Part shown: positions 44,996 to 57,665 of the stretch, piece after piece | Position numbering within the stretch: position 1 is the stretch's first letter | How the letters are laid out: every line of letters begins with the position of its first letter | Assembly: GCF_900497805.2 (NCBI RefSeq) | Contig: NW_020954610.1 | Span: forward strand, 27,644,842-27,708,841 | From: Vombatus ursinus | Taxonomy: Eukaryota; Chordata; Mammalia; Diprotodontia; Vombatidae | Direction: 5' to 3' | DNA: 64,000 nucleotides | Notes under the pieces: generated by a model | What the model saw: the letters and a program-made list of their open reading frames with translations, nothing else | The model's database searches: none | What the model was told of the DNA's origin: nothing | Program-made: the position numbers and the translations under genes

Positions 44996-45130
44996 AAAAT
45001 GGGAAATAGAAAGGACAAGTAGAGCTTATTATCGTTTTGTTAGGCATGTCAGTCCATTTTTTTCAGGCTTTGCCTAATTTACCATAGGTCCAAGGTATTG
45101 GACTGATTTGTATTATCGCACTATTAAAGT

Positions 45131-45168
<38 letters not shown>
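45131..45168. repeat. (CA)n microsatellite
   Basis: About 18 AC units after aaagta. Confidence 0.95.
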
Positions 45169-45170
<2 letters not shown>

Positions 45171-46663
45171 CTAAGGAGAATTTATAATGGTTCAGTGCAC
45201 AAATAAGTAAGACAAATGTGCTTAACATGAGAGGGTGGGGAACTCTCTTTACATTGTAGGTCTAAAATAATATTCCCTATTTAGGAATTCTAAAGAGTTC
45301 CACGAAATTTCTTATATTTATTCCTTAGAATCTAATAACTGGGTAGAAGGGGATGTTAATTTTCTACCATCATAGCAATTCAGAAAGAAAAGAAGAGTTT
45401 TACTAAAGAGATCAGTGTAACTCATTCACCAACTCAGATGTTGTAAAGACATGGATTTGGCTTCCAAAGATGGAAACAAGTCTAGGTAACTGAGTAGAAT
45501 TACCAAAAAGAATTTAAAAAACAAAAGTGGCATAGTCCTATAAGAATAATGTCAAAAACCCTGAAGCTTAGAAATAGATGAGGATTTCAATGAATGGTAA
45601 GGACAGAGGAAAAATAATCTTCATTTTCTTTTAAATGATTTTTTTTTTGTGGGGAAGAAGGAGCAGAGAAAGTATAGGCCTTTTGTTTAGCATGAATAGA
45701 AGATAAATGTTGAAAGGAAGAAAAGACTATTCTATTTTTTTCTTCTATTTTCTCTGGCAAGAAGAATGGTTTTCAGGCTGGAAAAGATAAAACAAAGATG
45801 ATTAACAGAGAATTGAAATTCAATATAAGAGAGGAGATGGTAGGAGTCAGTTTAGCCACACTCAGTGATTCAGTTCAGTAGATCTAGAGAGCTATATCTA
45901 AGGTTATTGAAATAAAGTGTGGATGTTGTTGATTAACTGCTGTCAGTTATCTTCAAATGATTGAGAAGAGGAATCTGAACATTAGAGTTGGCCAAATATT
46001 GTGCCTTTTTTTCAAAAAGGAAAGAAAAGATGAATTCTTCAAATGATGTCAGTGAGTTTGATATGAAATATTAAGTCTTCAAAATACGTATCAGTAAGTT
46101 TAATGATTGCTGGTAAAGTTCTAGAAAGCATTAGTTTGTGAACGCTGATAAAGGGAAGTGAGGGTCACTATTTCAAGAATTGATTTGCCAGTATTAAGCG
46201 CCTGATTATTCTCCTTTCCTTTTTGACAGAGTTACTAGATCAGATGAGTGCCAGAGACACAGCATACCTGAAATTCAACAAGTCATTTGGAGTGATGTGC
46301 CAACGGTAGTGTGATTAGATGGAATGTGAAACTTGGCTGCAAAATGTGTATTAATGGATTAATATCAATACAAGCTTGTTGAAAGTAAGAACTGTTCTCC
46401 TGTTTGTACTCCTGACACTTAGCTGCCCCAATGATAAAATCTGCCTATTGATAAGTCCAATACAAATTTGAATACAGCAGGAGAGTAAGCGCTTTGAGAT
46501 GAGGATGAGAGGGGTCATTTCCAAGTTGGACACAGTTATGTAATCTTTTGAAAAAAGCCACCTTTTGCTCTATAACCTTGTTGCAGAGCTCTATGGGAGC
46601 TCTATGGCTTCCTAAACTATAAAGGAAAATTACAACAAAATAAAGAGGGAAGAAAATCACAAA

Positions 46664-46707
46664 ATGTGTGTGTGTGTGTCTGTACACACACACATACATA
46701 TGTATGT
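46664..46707. repeat. (TG)n-(CA)n inverted microsatellite
   Basis: tgtgtgtgtgtgtctgtaca followed by cacacacacatacatatgta: a TG run next to a CA run, able to fold back on itself. Confidence 0.85.
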
Positions 46708-46709
46708 AA

Positions 46710-49490
46710 CCATATTATAGTTTAGGGATTTGAGAAATATGTTTAGTTTCACAATGCCACTGCATTTTTTTTTTCAGGTTGTGCTTTTGGGAGAATATGT
46801 GGGGTGGGGCAGGGAGCAGATTGGAGATTGAGGAAGTGAAATTCTTTAGCAAAGTCCATAGGATACATCTAAATTCTAGTAGATAAAAACATATTATTGT
46901 TGTAATTTGAAGTAAGAACTATTCAAAACAATGTTTTTCTACTTTGTTACTTTTTTTTCCCTTAAAGGGAAAAAAATGAGAAATGCTGTTAATAAGAATG
47001 AGAGTTAACTCAAAAGGCTTAGTCATGAATTAGCCAAGAGATACAGACATGTTTAAATTGCAAATTACTTTTAAAGTCATTAACCACCCAAAACCTAATA
47101 AAGTGAAATCTTCACAGTGTTAAAGAGAGCAGCAGCTGTTGTTTTTAATGTTTAATGAAAAATATTTATGTGCCGCTCTAATGCAATCCTGTTTTCCTGA
47201 CCTTTTTTTTTTTCAATCTGGTTTGTTATGTTTCATTTAAGAACTCTTTCACAATACAATCGGTGCATTGTTTTCCACAATTACTCAGGACTGATCTTAA
47301 ATAAATACTGCTTTCCATGGAAATGTCCAGAACACACATTGGAATTGCAAGATGATAAAACCTTGTGATGCTAAAAGGGAGAAATTGTGTTTTGTTGAAC
47401 TATTCAACATGGCAGATGAAGATTCACAATATGACAAAAGTATGTCTCATTACCAGTTTCCAACTATGCCATCCACTGTGACAATTCAACTGTCTTTTAA
47501 ATGATTTTTCTACCCTTTTTGGATTATTTACAGGAGACTAACTTTTTGAAACAGTAGGCAGCAGAGTTACAAGGAGCAAAGCTTTCATTAGTATAATAAT
47601 ATAATTCATTTGTTTGGGAAAGCCCCTTTAGAGTCTGTAGAAAAACAATTAAAACTAAAGTCACTGAAATTTGGAAGAGCTTCCTAAGGACAGCCCTTTG
47701 TTTGGTTCACTGTTCTTTTACTGAAGTCAATGTGCCTGATTTTTTTTTCCCCTCCAACCTATAGGGAACAATTAGGTGATGCAGTGCAACTTAAAGGGAC
47801 TGAACTGACTGGGAAGTTAAACTTTACCTAATGTAGAAAATACAGTCTGAATAAAATTGCTAAGGAGACCCAAAGTGATCTATTTTTGAAGCAGATTAAG
47901 ATCTTTCTCCCACTATTTTTCTATTCTATCTGTTTTTCCTATTTAGTCTGATGAGGTAAGAATATGCTAATTCTAAGTGGATACTGTATCACAATGTTTT
48001 TCAATTCTGCACAATAGCAGATTTACCTTCTTATTTCCCCCTTTCCACCAAAGGCAAATACCCAATAGTTTCATATAAGGAGACCATAGGAAGAAAAGTT
48101 ATGATGCAAACAATATGGGAGAAAAAAACATAAGGAAGTTTAATTTAATCTCCTGAGAAAGTCAGATTCCTTGGGGAAGAGTCCTTTTTCTCTTGTTTTG
48201 TTTTCTCCCTTCTGAGTAGGTCCTATTAGATTGTAATGTTAAAGAATCAAAGTTTCTCCCTATTTGTTGTTCTATCAATTATAGTCTAAGTATCTAAAAC
48301 AATTTTTTGTTGTTATTGTTGGGTATGGAGGCAGCAATATTATATATTTTCCCCCAAACTGCAATGGTGGCTTGGAAAACAGGTGGTATAGGATATTAAG
48401 ACATAAGGGCTTGTGTTTTCTTGTTGTTTTTAAGGACCATAAAATATTGTTGGATCTAAGGAAATTTTGAAAGTGAGTGAAAAAAAAGACATAAATTATT
48501 CCCACCAACAACACTGAAACCTTAGCTTTTTCAACCACTCCCATCTACCACCTTGAATGGCAAATAAAGAAGCTTCAACCTTATTTGGAAGACATCAGTA
48601 GGAAATAACTGAAATTTTCTGAGCAGTCAGTGAAGTGACTAGATTATTTTATTTTATATAGATTCAGACATTCAGGAATAGCTGAGTGCAATTAAAGCCA
48701 TCAAAAGAAGTTCAACTTTCTCCAATATCAGAAGGGTCAAGCACCAAAGGAAAGTGACCCAGGAAAAACTGAGAAAATGTTTTTCTACCTGCTAAACCTA
48801 AAGAATCAGTGTTGGAAGTTAGAACTGTTTTATCTTTTGGTTGGTTTTAATTTTAGCAGAGAAGTAGTTGTCTATTTCCTTGAACCAGTTTTGACAAAAA
48901 TGTCATAGTAGGTAAATGCACTCAGTGACCACCTTATAAAGAAATACAAATCAATTGTATTTCTGCTTTACATGAGTTTTCAAGTTTAAATACTAGTAGT
49001 AAGTCATTCACAGATCATCAAATTCCTTAATCTCTCTTGGGAGATGTAGGACAAACATCCTACAGGGATGTAGTACTAACATTTATGAGTGACAGTAAAA
49101 ATTCATTATAAAACACCCTATTATACCACAAATTCAGTTATGCTACAAATCAAATCATCCCCCCTGTGTATATAGTGATATATAATGCATTTTTCTCATA
49201 ACAGTGGAAGCCAATGACAAAAGAGGTGTTCTCTTTGTTTCCTCAATATTAGTGGTTCAGTAGGATTTGATTATAATTAAATAGCCAGAGGAAGAAAAAA
49301 GACGATAGACTGCAAGTTAACATTAACCCTTTTGTAGATTCTGTTTTTCCCTGGCAACAGTTAGTGCTATAAAGTGATGATATTTTTATGGCAATTTTAA
49401 AATTTACTAGTTTAATATCATTATTATTGCTACCTGAGGTTCCACAGATGGAACATAAGTAGATTAGAATAGCCATCCTAGACTTTTAAT
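46710..49490. other. Low-repeat single-copy block, possible conserved non-coding sequence
   Basis: The longest stretch here without a recognisable transposon. The most striking part, 47085-47345, has homeobox-type cores (gtttttaatgtttaatgaaa), tatttatgtgccgctctaat and octamer-like ataaatactg sequence, and no decayed repeat features. No open frame of note. Function is inferred from texture only. Confidence 0.3.
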
Positions 49491-49493
49491 GGA

Positions 49494-49800
49494 GATAATC
49501 ATAATTATCATCATCAACAACAGTAAGCATTTATTAAGTGCTCAGTGTGTTCCAGACATAAAATCAAATGAGGTTGAACTAGCTATAATTTCATAAAGTA
49601 GCATTAACTGAGATCGTCAATGACTCATCATCAACAAGAATTTATTAAGTACTTAGTATGTTCCAAGAATAAAATTAAGAGGCTGGACTAGCTATAATTT
49701 GAAAGGGCTGTATTTAACTGAGGTAATCATCACTATCATCACCACCAACAACAAGCACTTGTTAAGTGCTTATTGTGTTCCAAGCATCAAGTTAAACAAG
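49494..49800. repeat. Tandem array, about 2.7 units of 110-118 bp
   Basis: Units begin near 49494, 49612 and 49722. Shared blocks are catcatcaacaa, tttattaagtgctcagtgtg / tttattaagtacttagtatg / gttaagtgcttattgtgtt, and gaactagctataattt / ggactagctataattt, ending in ttaactga. Units differ by roughly 20-25%. Confidence 0.8.
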
Positions 49801-49847
49801 GAAATAATGGCACTAACATTCATAGTGGAATACACACACATATATTG

Positions 49848-50280
49848 TTGTTTGTTTTCAAAGAGAAACAATGACATCACAGGTGATAACTTGCACATGA
49901 ATTGGATTTAAGTGAGACAGAGTTGTACAAAATTGACAGCTTCCTCCTCTCTTCCTGAGTCATCAAAGTCCAATGGCAGGGCAAAAATAAAAACTATTGG
50001 CAATGGCATAGGATGCAGTGGATGACTTTGGCATCTTAGATGCCTGACCAAGCTCCAAGTGCTCTACAGTGCCTACTTCAACCCCCTTCATGGCCATTGG
50101 AACAAATTGTTCTCATCCACCTATTCTGTTAGGGTAAGTTTTCATATGCTTGAGGTAGACATCCCCTTAACTCAGCAACAGGTTTGAGGCTTGTCAATTA
50201 CCCTAAACCTGGTTTAGCACATCTGCCAAATGTTTTACTGAGATGTGGCTTCTGCACATGCTACAGTTTCTTGGAGCCAC
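49848..50280 (+). mobile_element. Marsupial-type dispersed repeat, longer copy
   Basis: tattgttgtttgttttcaaa, gagaaacaatgacatcacag, gaattggatttaagtgagac, agagttgtacaaaattgaca. Same opening as 37127. I recognise the pattern from marsupial sequence but not its family name. The part after about 50060 is less certain. Confidence 0.5.
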
Positions 50281-50293
50281 AAGTGAATGTGGA

Positions 50294-50395
50294 TATATAG
50301 ATAGATAGATATGGATATAGATAGATAAATAGATATAGATACATAGATATGTACATGTACATATATACATGTGTATATACATGTGTGTGCACATG
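50294..50395. repeat. (GATA)n and (CATG/TATA)n microsatellite
   Basis: atatagatagatagatatgg then gtacatgtacatatatacat. Confidence 0.85.
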
Positions 50396-50519
50396 CATAT
50401 CTTTGTCTATTGTCAAAGACATATGATTTTGTTGGTATGGGAACTGCTTTTAACTATATGTATAACAACACATCTATAATTTAGTAACTAAATCTTAGGG
50501 AGTTACCTAAGCTACAGAG

Positions 50520-50640
50520 AGATGATGTCTCTCAGCCTGGTCACCTAACTAGTAAGTGTTGGAGACAGGGTTTTAATCCAGGTATTCATCTCATTTCACA
50601 CACTCTATCCTCTATGCCATATAGATATTACAATAAATTC
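50520..50640 (-). mobile_element. Degraded CORE-SINE
   Basis: gtcacctaactagtaagtgt, ggagacagggttttaatcca, ctatcctctatgccatatag. Confidence 0.55.
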
Positions 50641-51037
50641 ATAAATTATGTTAAAAATTCTACTGAATATTTAAATTCTGAAGTCTCATTCCCTAAGCAG
50701 AAGCTGAAACTACTTAGGAATAAACCTATTAACTGTCTGCTAATTTAAAATTTTCATTAAGTGAGAATCCATATCCTAAATGTTTTTTTTTTCTATGCTC
50801 CTTTTTTCATAATAAAAACTAGTGATTCTTCCACTTAATGTCTGCTGATTGATCTTGTTTGTACTATTAATTTGCATTCTGAAGAGTTTGCCTAGGAAAT
50901 AGAAACTTTAGTCTAGCTGTTATTCAAATTATTCCTAGTTCAGTCTGAATGAATGAGGATTTGTTCTCATTCTATATATCTAGTTTTCTCTCACACTGGC
51001 TACATCTATTGTAGTAAATTGTAAATTGTGAGAGATA

Positions 51038-51480
51038 TTGTTCTATGGTGGAAAGAATTTCGGTGTCAGTGACCTGGGTTCAACCCCTGACCCTGATACT
51101 TGAGTGACTTTCGGCAAGTCAAGTCCCTCAGTCTCAGTTTCCCAATCTGTAAAATAGAGATGGTAAAACTTGTTCCATTTGCCTCAGAGGATTGTTGTGG
51201 GGAACAAGCACACTTAGAACTAAAGCACTATAAAAATGGGAGTTATTGTTATAACACAAAATCAATAGTTAAAGAAATGATGACATATATTATTATGGCT
51301 CAAATTCAAGGCAGCAGGGTTCAATGGAAAGAGCACTGTCTCTGTAGAAGGCCTGAGTTCAAATTCTACCTCTGACAAGACTGGACAAGACACGTTACTT
51401 GACTCAGTTTCTTCCATAAAAAAAGAAAGTTGGACTAGCAGGCCTCTGAGGTTCTTTTTAGCTTTAAATATATAATCTGA
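51038..51480 (+). mobile_element. Two adjacent CORE-SINEs
   Basis: 51038-51255: tatggtggaaagaatttcgg, tgacctgggttcaacccctg, agtttcccaatctgtaaaat, agaggattgttgtggggaac, gcactataaaaatgggagtt. This is full length. 51310-51480: tcaatggaaagagcactgtc, cctgagttcaaattctacct, ggactagcaggcctctgagg, a second, shorter type. Confidence 0.75.
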
Positions 51481-51504
51481 TTTAATTGATACATACCTAT
51501 TTTC

Positions 51505-51645
51505 ATATCTCTCCCATTAAACTCTAAATTCTTTGTGGGTAAGATCTTTTTTTTTCTATTCCCAAAACTCAGCATGGTTACTGACACATAGTAAAGGCTT
51601 CATAATTGTTTGTTGATTGGTTGATTGATTGATTGATCCTAGGAT
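51505..51645 (+). mobile_element. L2 3' end with (TTGA)n tail
   Basis: aactctaaattctttgtggg, ctcagcatggttactgacac, atagtaaaggcttcataatt, gttgattggttgattgattg. The tetranucleotide tail is the usual L2 terminus. Confidence 0.7.
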
Positions 51646-53199
51646 CTGTATAAAGGAATTGTCTTGTGCAGAATCTGGCCATATGTAAAATACAGGTTAG
51701 TTACACTGGTAAACTTAGTCTATGAATGGGGTACAGCCAAACAATATTGTGCTAAGTACTGATCAGATATGTCTGGGAAGCTTTATGGAATACTAATCCC
51801 TATAGAAAAGTTATCCTGCTAGACTGTGATTGACATTTATCAGTGAAGACTGATTGGTTGTAAAAATGTGTGTTTTAAAACCATGGCTAAATGAGTTCAA
51901 ATAAAGTTATAATTCTCCTCTTCATCATGGGTTTTATTTTACTCTGTCAGAGACTTAATGATACTGAATAGACTTACAATGATTTAGAGTTCCATAACAG
52001 TTTTACTCTTCATCCCCAATTAATTACTTAACATTATAATGATGGCCTACTCCATAAATGGTAGCACAAAAGGAGACTAGAGTGGTGGACTATAATCTGA
52101 AAATGATTATACTCTGGGTAAGGGAAGGACAGAGATGAAGAGAATCCCAGGTTCACTATTTCCATGAATTCCTAAGGAAGAGGTTGTCTTGTCAAAATAT
52201 CTTAGAAGCCAATGCTTCTTGCACAGCTAGAATTGCACTTAGGAGTGAACCTATTAACTTGCACATGAAATTTTTGCCAGTTCTTACTGATTCATTTTTT
52301 GTGGCCTACCATGATTTCCTGAGATTCTTCCATGGCCCTGGCAAAGTTGCCATAGCCAAATATGACTTGGTATTCAATCTTGCCTCTCCCTGATCCCTAT
52401 AGCTGCCAAAGAATTTAATTGCTTTTTTAAAAAAAAAATACCTCATTAAATCCTTCTGCACAGTTAGTTGCTTGCCAGAGTAGAATGCTGCTAGGCAGAG
52501 TAAAAAAAAATAGTGACAAAAATGGTTAGGAAAACAGAGAAAATCTGTTTACTTTCTGTGTAGGAGACAGCAATAAGGGCTTCTGCCACCTACAATTTCA
52601 AATCTTTGAATTATGAGAGAAATATTGTCAGATTAGCTCTATATAGCATCAGGTATTAAATTATTTGCACACTCTAGATCTATTAGATACATGCCATTCT
52701 CCACTTTCAGCTGAGTTGAGGTGGTTGTTAGTATCTGCTCCCTTCATGCCACAGGGCATATTCTAGTCACAGATCAAAGAAGTGAGAGAAGGAAGGGATT
52801 TTAGAAATCAGCTAATCTACCCTCTTTGTGTTTCAGGTGAGGAAGTTTAGGTCCCAGGAACATAGGCATGTATAGAGTGGTCAGTTGGGTGTGCCAGCAC
52901 ATTGAGTCCTTGCTCTATGCATGTCTATTTCTTAGTAAAATTATTTGTCAAAGGTTACAAACTAAGTGGCAGATAATTTGAATTATGAGATAACAAATCA
53001 TATATTTTCTCTTATAGAACATCAAGGATCTTAGTATTGCTTTCACACCTCGTTTTGTGTACTCTAAAAGTCTAAGCCAAACAAGGAAAACTTTTTGGTC
53101 TACCAAAAACATTTCAGAATTGTTGGTATTATGTTTGCTTGGAATCTTAGTTTTAGAAGAGATTCCTTACTGTTACCTACTAACTTCCTCTCTACAATT

Positions 53200-54245
53200 T
53201 TCCAAACAGTTCTCCAACCTCTCAGATACTTCTAGCAAAAGAGAACCCAATACCTCACAGAGCACTCCAGGTTCTTATTGGACAGTTCTGATCATTAGAA
53301 GATCTTCCTTATAAATTGAAATTTGCTTTCCTATAGATTCCACCTAGTTCCACCTCCTCTAAAACAAAACAAAACAAACAAACAAAAAAACTCAGATTGT
53401 CTAATTCTAATCATTCCACAAGAGAGAGCTTACATTGTTTGAAAACAATAATTTCATCCCCTTCCTAAGTCTTTCCTTCTCCTCACTGAACGTTCCCACT
53501 TCTTTTAGCATTTCCTCATATAATATTAGCACAGCAATCCTTTCAAGGATGTGAAAGAAACAATTACAGACTACAGCCACACATGAAGGTAGAGCGTCCC
53601 ACATTTCCCAGAACATGATACCTGTAGAATAACAATAACTACAACAACAGCAATAACTAACATTGTTGCCAGGGAGTCATTTGTCTAACTCTCTGTAATG
53701 CTTAAAATAGTTTAAAATCATAATCTGATGCTATGGAATGATGTGGGCTAGTTCAACCATTAGCAGCTCTCTGCTGCCAAGTTCATTGTCCTATATCCTA
53801 AAAAGACTCCCTTCCTCTGAAGTGGGGAGAATTTCCTGGTGTGTGACCCCTCCTCCTCTTAGTTATACCACCCCATTATCTGTATCACCAGTTGGAGGGC
53901 TATCAATACATTTCATAGCAAGATCAAGGGAAAGGTAAAGTGAACTTGTTGAGAAATGAATGCTTTCTCAATTTATGTTTAGTGTTACCACCAAGGTCAA
54001 CATAAAGCAGGGCCCAGCAGATGTAAGATATCTGGCAAATTTGCCAGCAGATATACTAGTTCATACTGAGCAAAAAGGGAAAAAAGTACTGTTTTCTTCC
54101 CATTGCTTTAGATTGCTGAGATCTTTTTGAATCTTGATTCTATTATGTGACATATTTTTGTTCTCTGTCTCTTCATGCTCCAGGTCACATGCAAAATTGA
54201 TAAATCTGTTTTTTATGTCTTAAAATCAAATTGGCTAGTGGTAGT
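53200..54245. mobile_element. Old CR1/L3-type LINE, degraded
   Basis: gcactccaggttcttattgg, ttagcatttcctcatataat, agatctttttgaatcttgat and aggtcacatgcaaaattgat keep the order of the widespread CR1/L3 body. Interior parts (53640-54000) are too decayed to follow. Orientation not settled. The 85-residue frame at 53057-53314 is fortuitous. Confidence 0.45.
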
Positions 54246-54489
54246 AATTTCTTAATTTTGTGTTACTGAATGCAACTTTTAAAAGAAACTTGCAGATATC
54301 TGTAGAGTATAATTAAAGCAAAATGAATTTAAGAATGCACACTGAAACTCATTTTTATTTAAATTCATTGTAAAAGCTTAGGCTGGGTGTAAACAAAAAA
54401 AAAATAAATTAAGCTTGTGAAGAAAGCTAGACCATCCTTAATTCAATACCTACAGCAATGGATGGAATTCATACTATTTATCAAGTACA

Positions 54490-54985
54490 ACTGAGTCTGT
54501 AGAGGCAGCCATTCTGTGGCTAAAATGGCACTGGATTTAGAATCAAAAAGCCTAAATTTGAGCCCCAGCTCTAAATTTTTTTAACTGTATAATCTACAGT
54601 AAGCCAAAAATTCTCTTAGGCTCAGTTTCCCCAGATGTAAAAACAGGGATAGTAATACCTGATTGTAGTAAGATTCGAATAAGATAGTGTCAGCCAGTCA
54701 ATGACCAAGCATTTATATGCCCTTACTATATGCCAGGCACTGTTCTAAATTCTGGTAATACAAATATAAGCAGAGAGTCCTTGACCTTAGGGAGCTTCCA
54801 TTCTAGTGGGGAGTAGTGTACATAAAATACTTTGTAACCCATCAAGGATTGCCAATGACAGCTGTTTTTATCATATGAAATGACTAGAGCCATAGACTTA
54901 TAGTTGAAATGACCTTGCTGTAAAATGAGAAGATTGGATTATCTGCCCTTTAAAGTTCCTCCTTTTCTGAATCCATGATCATATG
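54490..54985. mobile_element. CORE-SINE (+), dispersed repeat block, SINE scrap
   Basis: 54490-54690 (ttgagccccagctctaaatt, tcagtttccccagatgtaaa) is a plus CORE-SINE. 54695-54830 (atgccaggcactgttctaaa, gggagcttccattctagtgg) is the dispersed block also at 13870 and 63820. 54885-54985 (gagccatagacttatagttg) is a minor scrap. Confidence 0.6.
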
Positions 54986-54989
54986 TAAT

Positions 54990-56050
54990 AATATATCAAA
55001 ATGTTCTGACAATTTCAAATCACTTTACAAACGTAAGGGTCATTGCCAACAGAATGAGTAGCACTGAGCTGTAAATTTAAGGGTGAGGAATGATTATTCA
55101 AAGTGTGACATTCAAATGATAACCCACTTGAGAATGAAGTAGCATGTGGGCTCTTTATACAGATGAATGGTCAATGTTCTTGACATAGCAACTCCTCAAG
55201 TCATGTCTGAGGTTCTTAATTTAGGGAAGATATAGTTTTACCCACTTCAATACAGGCATTTCTAGGCATGTGTTAGGAGGGGAACAACATGGCTGAAACA
55301 CTTTACCAAATGTTGCCTGAATGTCTGAAAGTTAAAGTGTATATTTTCTGTCCAGTCACTTAAAGCTCCCTCCTCTCCCAGGGAGGAAAAGCAGGAAGGA
55401 AAAGAATAGACAATTTTCTACTGGCACATGGACTAATCAAGAAGAGCCTAACTCTTGGAACTTTAGCTACACTTGGAAAAGGAAAAATGTGGTATTATGT
55501 TAGAAACAGACTGGAGATGCTTCAATAAACTTTAGTGTTTGAATATATAAGAAAGGAATCAAAAGCTTTCATTTAAAATGCTTATATTTTCCAATTGAAG
55601 TCTGTGTAATTATTACCTGTGTTCCCCCATCATGCTGCCTTGTGAGCAGCTTCAGAGAGAAGAAGCAAATCTCTAGATCAAAGAAAAAATTGACTGAGAA
55701 AAATGAATTGTCATTAAAAAAAACTAATACAGTATTATGTAGTTATGGCAACAAGAGAGCTAAAAATGACACATCAAATAATATGACACCAAGGTACATC
55801 TAATCATCTAATGTCACATTAGTCATTGTACAGTCACTGTATATGCCATAGCATACTCTCCACTATTTTCTCTTTTGAGGAAAGTCAACAGAATTTAATC
55901 TTAGGGGAATCAAACATCATTCACATCCCGTTTCAGTGGACTTTACTCTCAAAGAGTGATGTCATTAAATCCACTGGAAAGATAGACAGCAGGAGGAAAA
56001 CTTGGATTCTGTTTCCTAAGTTGGCAACCAAGTTCAACTATCAACGAAGT
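54990..56050. other. Single-copy sequence, no gene
   Basis: No repeat or open frame of interest. The 85-residue frame at 55826-56083 shows no family resemblance. Confidence 0.45.
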
Positions 56051-56057
56051 TTTATGC

Positions 56058-56290
56058 TAGTTGGCTTAGTGGATGGAGAGTAGAGTTCGGTTTCAGGAAG
56101 ACCTGAGTTAACTTCTTGTGCCATACATTTTCTCACTGTGTGACCATAGTCAAATCACTTAACCCCAACAACCATCTGTAAATTAAGCATCTATCTCCCA
56201 CAGTTCTTGTGAGGACCAACTGAGATAATATATAAAAAGTGTTTTGTGAACTTTAAAGTGCTTCTTAGATATTAGCTCTTATTATTAAGT
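56058..56290 (+). mobile_element. CORE-SINE, near full length
   Basis: ttggcttagtggatggagag, ttcaggaagacctgagttaa, cactgtgtgaccatagtcaa, gttcttgtgaggaccaactg, gtgaactttaaagtgcttct. Confidence 0.8.
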
Positions 56291-56559
56291 AAGAAAGTAA
56301 ATGACTGGCCAGATATCATTGATTTTCTTAAAAATGCACAGGAAAAATAGATACTACTGATTTAGATTAAGACACAAAAGTTTTAATTTGGACCAGACTT
56401 TTTATTGCAATGGAATGAACTCCTGGTAAGAAAACTTAGAAAAGGTACCTATTGATTTTTGCTGACAGGGTTTGAATTATTAACAGTTCCTTTAATTCTT
56501 TGCAAAATATATGGAACTGTGAAACAAGGAGAGGACAAAAGTAGAAAGGGATTTTTTTA

Positions 56560-56695
56560 TAAGTATAGAATGGAAACTCCTTGAGAAAAGGGACCTGTTT
56601 TCATTTTATCTTTGTATATTTCCACAGCAAAATACAATTCCTCACACTTTATAGGTACAAGCTCAATAAATCCTTATTGGGTTGAATTAATACAT
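56560..56695 (+). mobile_element. L2 3' end
   Basis: tagaatggaaactccttgag, aaaagggacctgttttcatt, ataggtacaagctcaataaa, ccttattgggttgaatt. Confidence 0.7.
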
Positions 56696-56699
56696 ATTT

Positions 56700-57390
56700 C
56701 TGCACTTATTAAATATTCTAACTTGTATAGTCTTTTTATTTTGTATTTGTTCTCCAAAGAATTTAAAACAAACTATAATAAATATGTATATATTAACACA
56801 TTTATTAATGCTCAAAGCTCAAATGAATCTATGACCTTGTTGATTTGGACACTTCCTCCAGTGATGTTGGTTATAACTCAGCTATGCCTTCCCATCCTGA
56901 GTGAGTCATGTACATATCCTCCCAAAAGTTGACACAGAAATTCTGCCCAACATGCTGGAGTACTTCATTGTTTTTTACAGTGTCTACTCATTGTCATCCC
57001 TTTTCCTCATCACATGACTATATTGTCTTCTCTTCTTAGCCTGGATGACACACCTTTAATCCTGTACTTCAAGTTGCTGAATGGTATTATGGTATATCCT
57101 ACTCATACCCACTTCTCTACTGCTTGTGTGAAACTCCCTTTCAGTTTTTCAGACTTTTACTGTGGTAGGAGCAACATCTAACCTCTTGCAGGTTAGGCTT
57201 GCTACTCCTTAAAAGGTATTGAAACACTGAGACGTTCTTCAAAATTTGGTTGGTTAAGGGGACTAAGGGATCAGAATGCTGATGTCATTTCTTCACCCAT
57301 TGAGTGCAAAGCAATCATGAAGACCTGGTGGAGGCAAGATTCTCTTAGGTTTGGCTACTGTTTCACTATGAATAATGCAGCCAACGGGCC
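56700..57390. other. Unclassified, possibly an old unknown repeat
   Basis: A pyrimidine-rich stretch (cttttcctcatcacatgact, tagcctggatgacacacctt, ggttaggcttgctactcctt) with repeat-like texture. I could not place it in a family. Confidence 0.35.
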
Positions 57391-57394
57391 TTCA

Positions 57395-57665
57395 CTCAGA
57401 TTAATAATAGCAATAATAATATTTGTATAGTGCTTATCATATGCCAAGTACTTTACTAAGAGCTTTACAATTATTATCTGATTTGATCTTCATGGTAACT
57501 TTGAGACATAGGTGCTATTATTATCCCAATTTTATAGGTGAGTAACTGAGGCAAATAGATTAAGTGACTTGCTCAGGGTCAAATATCTAGGAAGTGTCTG
57601 AGACTAGATTTGAACTCAGTTCTTCTTGGCTCCAGGCCCAGCTTTCTATCCATTATCCAGCTAAC
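57395..57665 (-). mobile_element. CORE-SINE, full length
   Basis: tttgtatagtgcttatcata, cttcatggtaactttgagac, ctattattatcccaatttta, gtgacttgctcagggtcaaa, tttgaactcagttcttcttg, ctatccattatccagctaac. Confidence 0.85.

Noticed and set aside
52184-52393. 69-residue frame in single-copy sequence
   Set aside because: No splice context, domain or family resemblance; length is expected by chance.
56612-56932. 106-residue frame
   Set aside because: Starts in an L2 3' end and runs into AT-rich sequence; chance.
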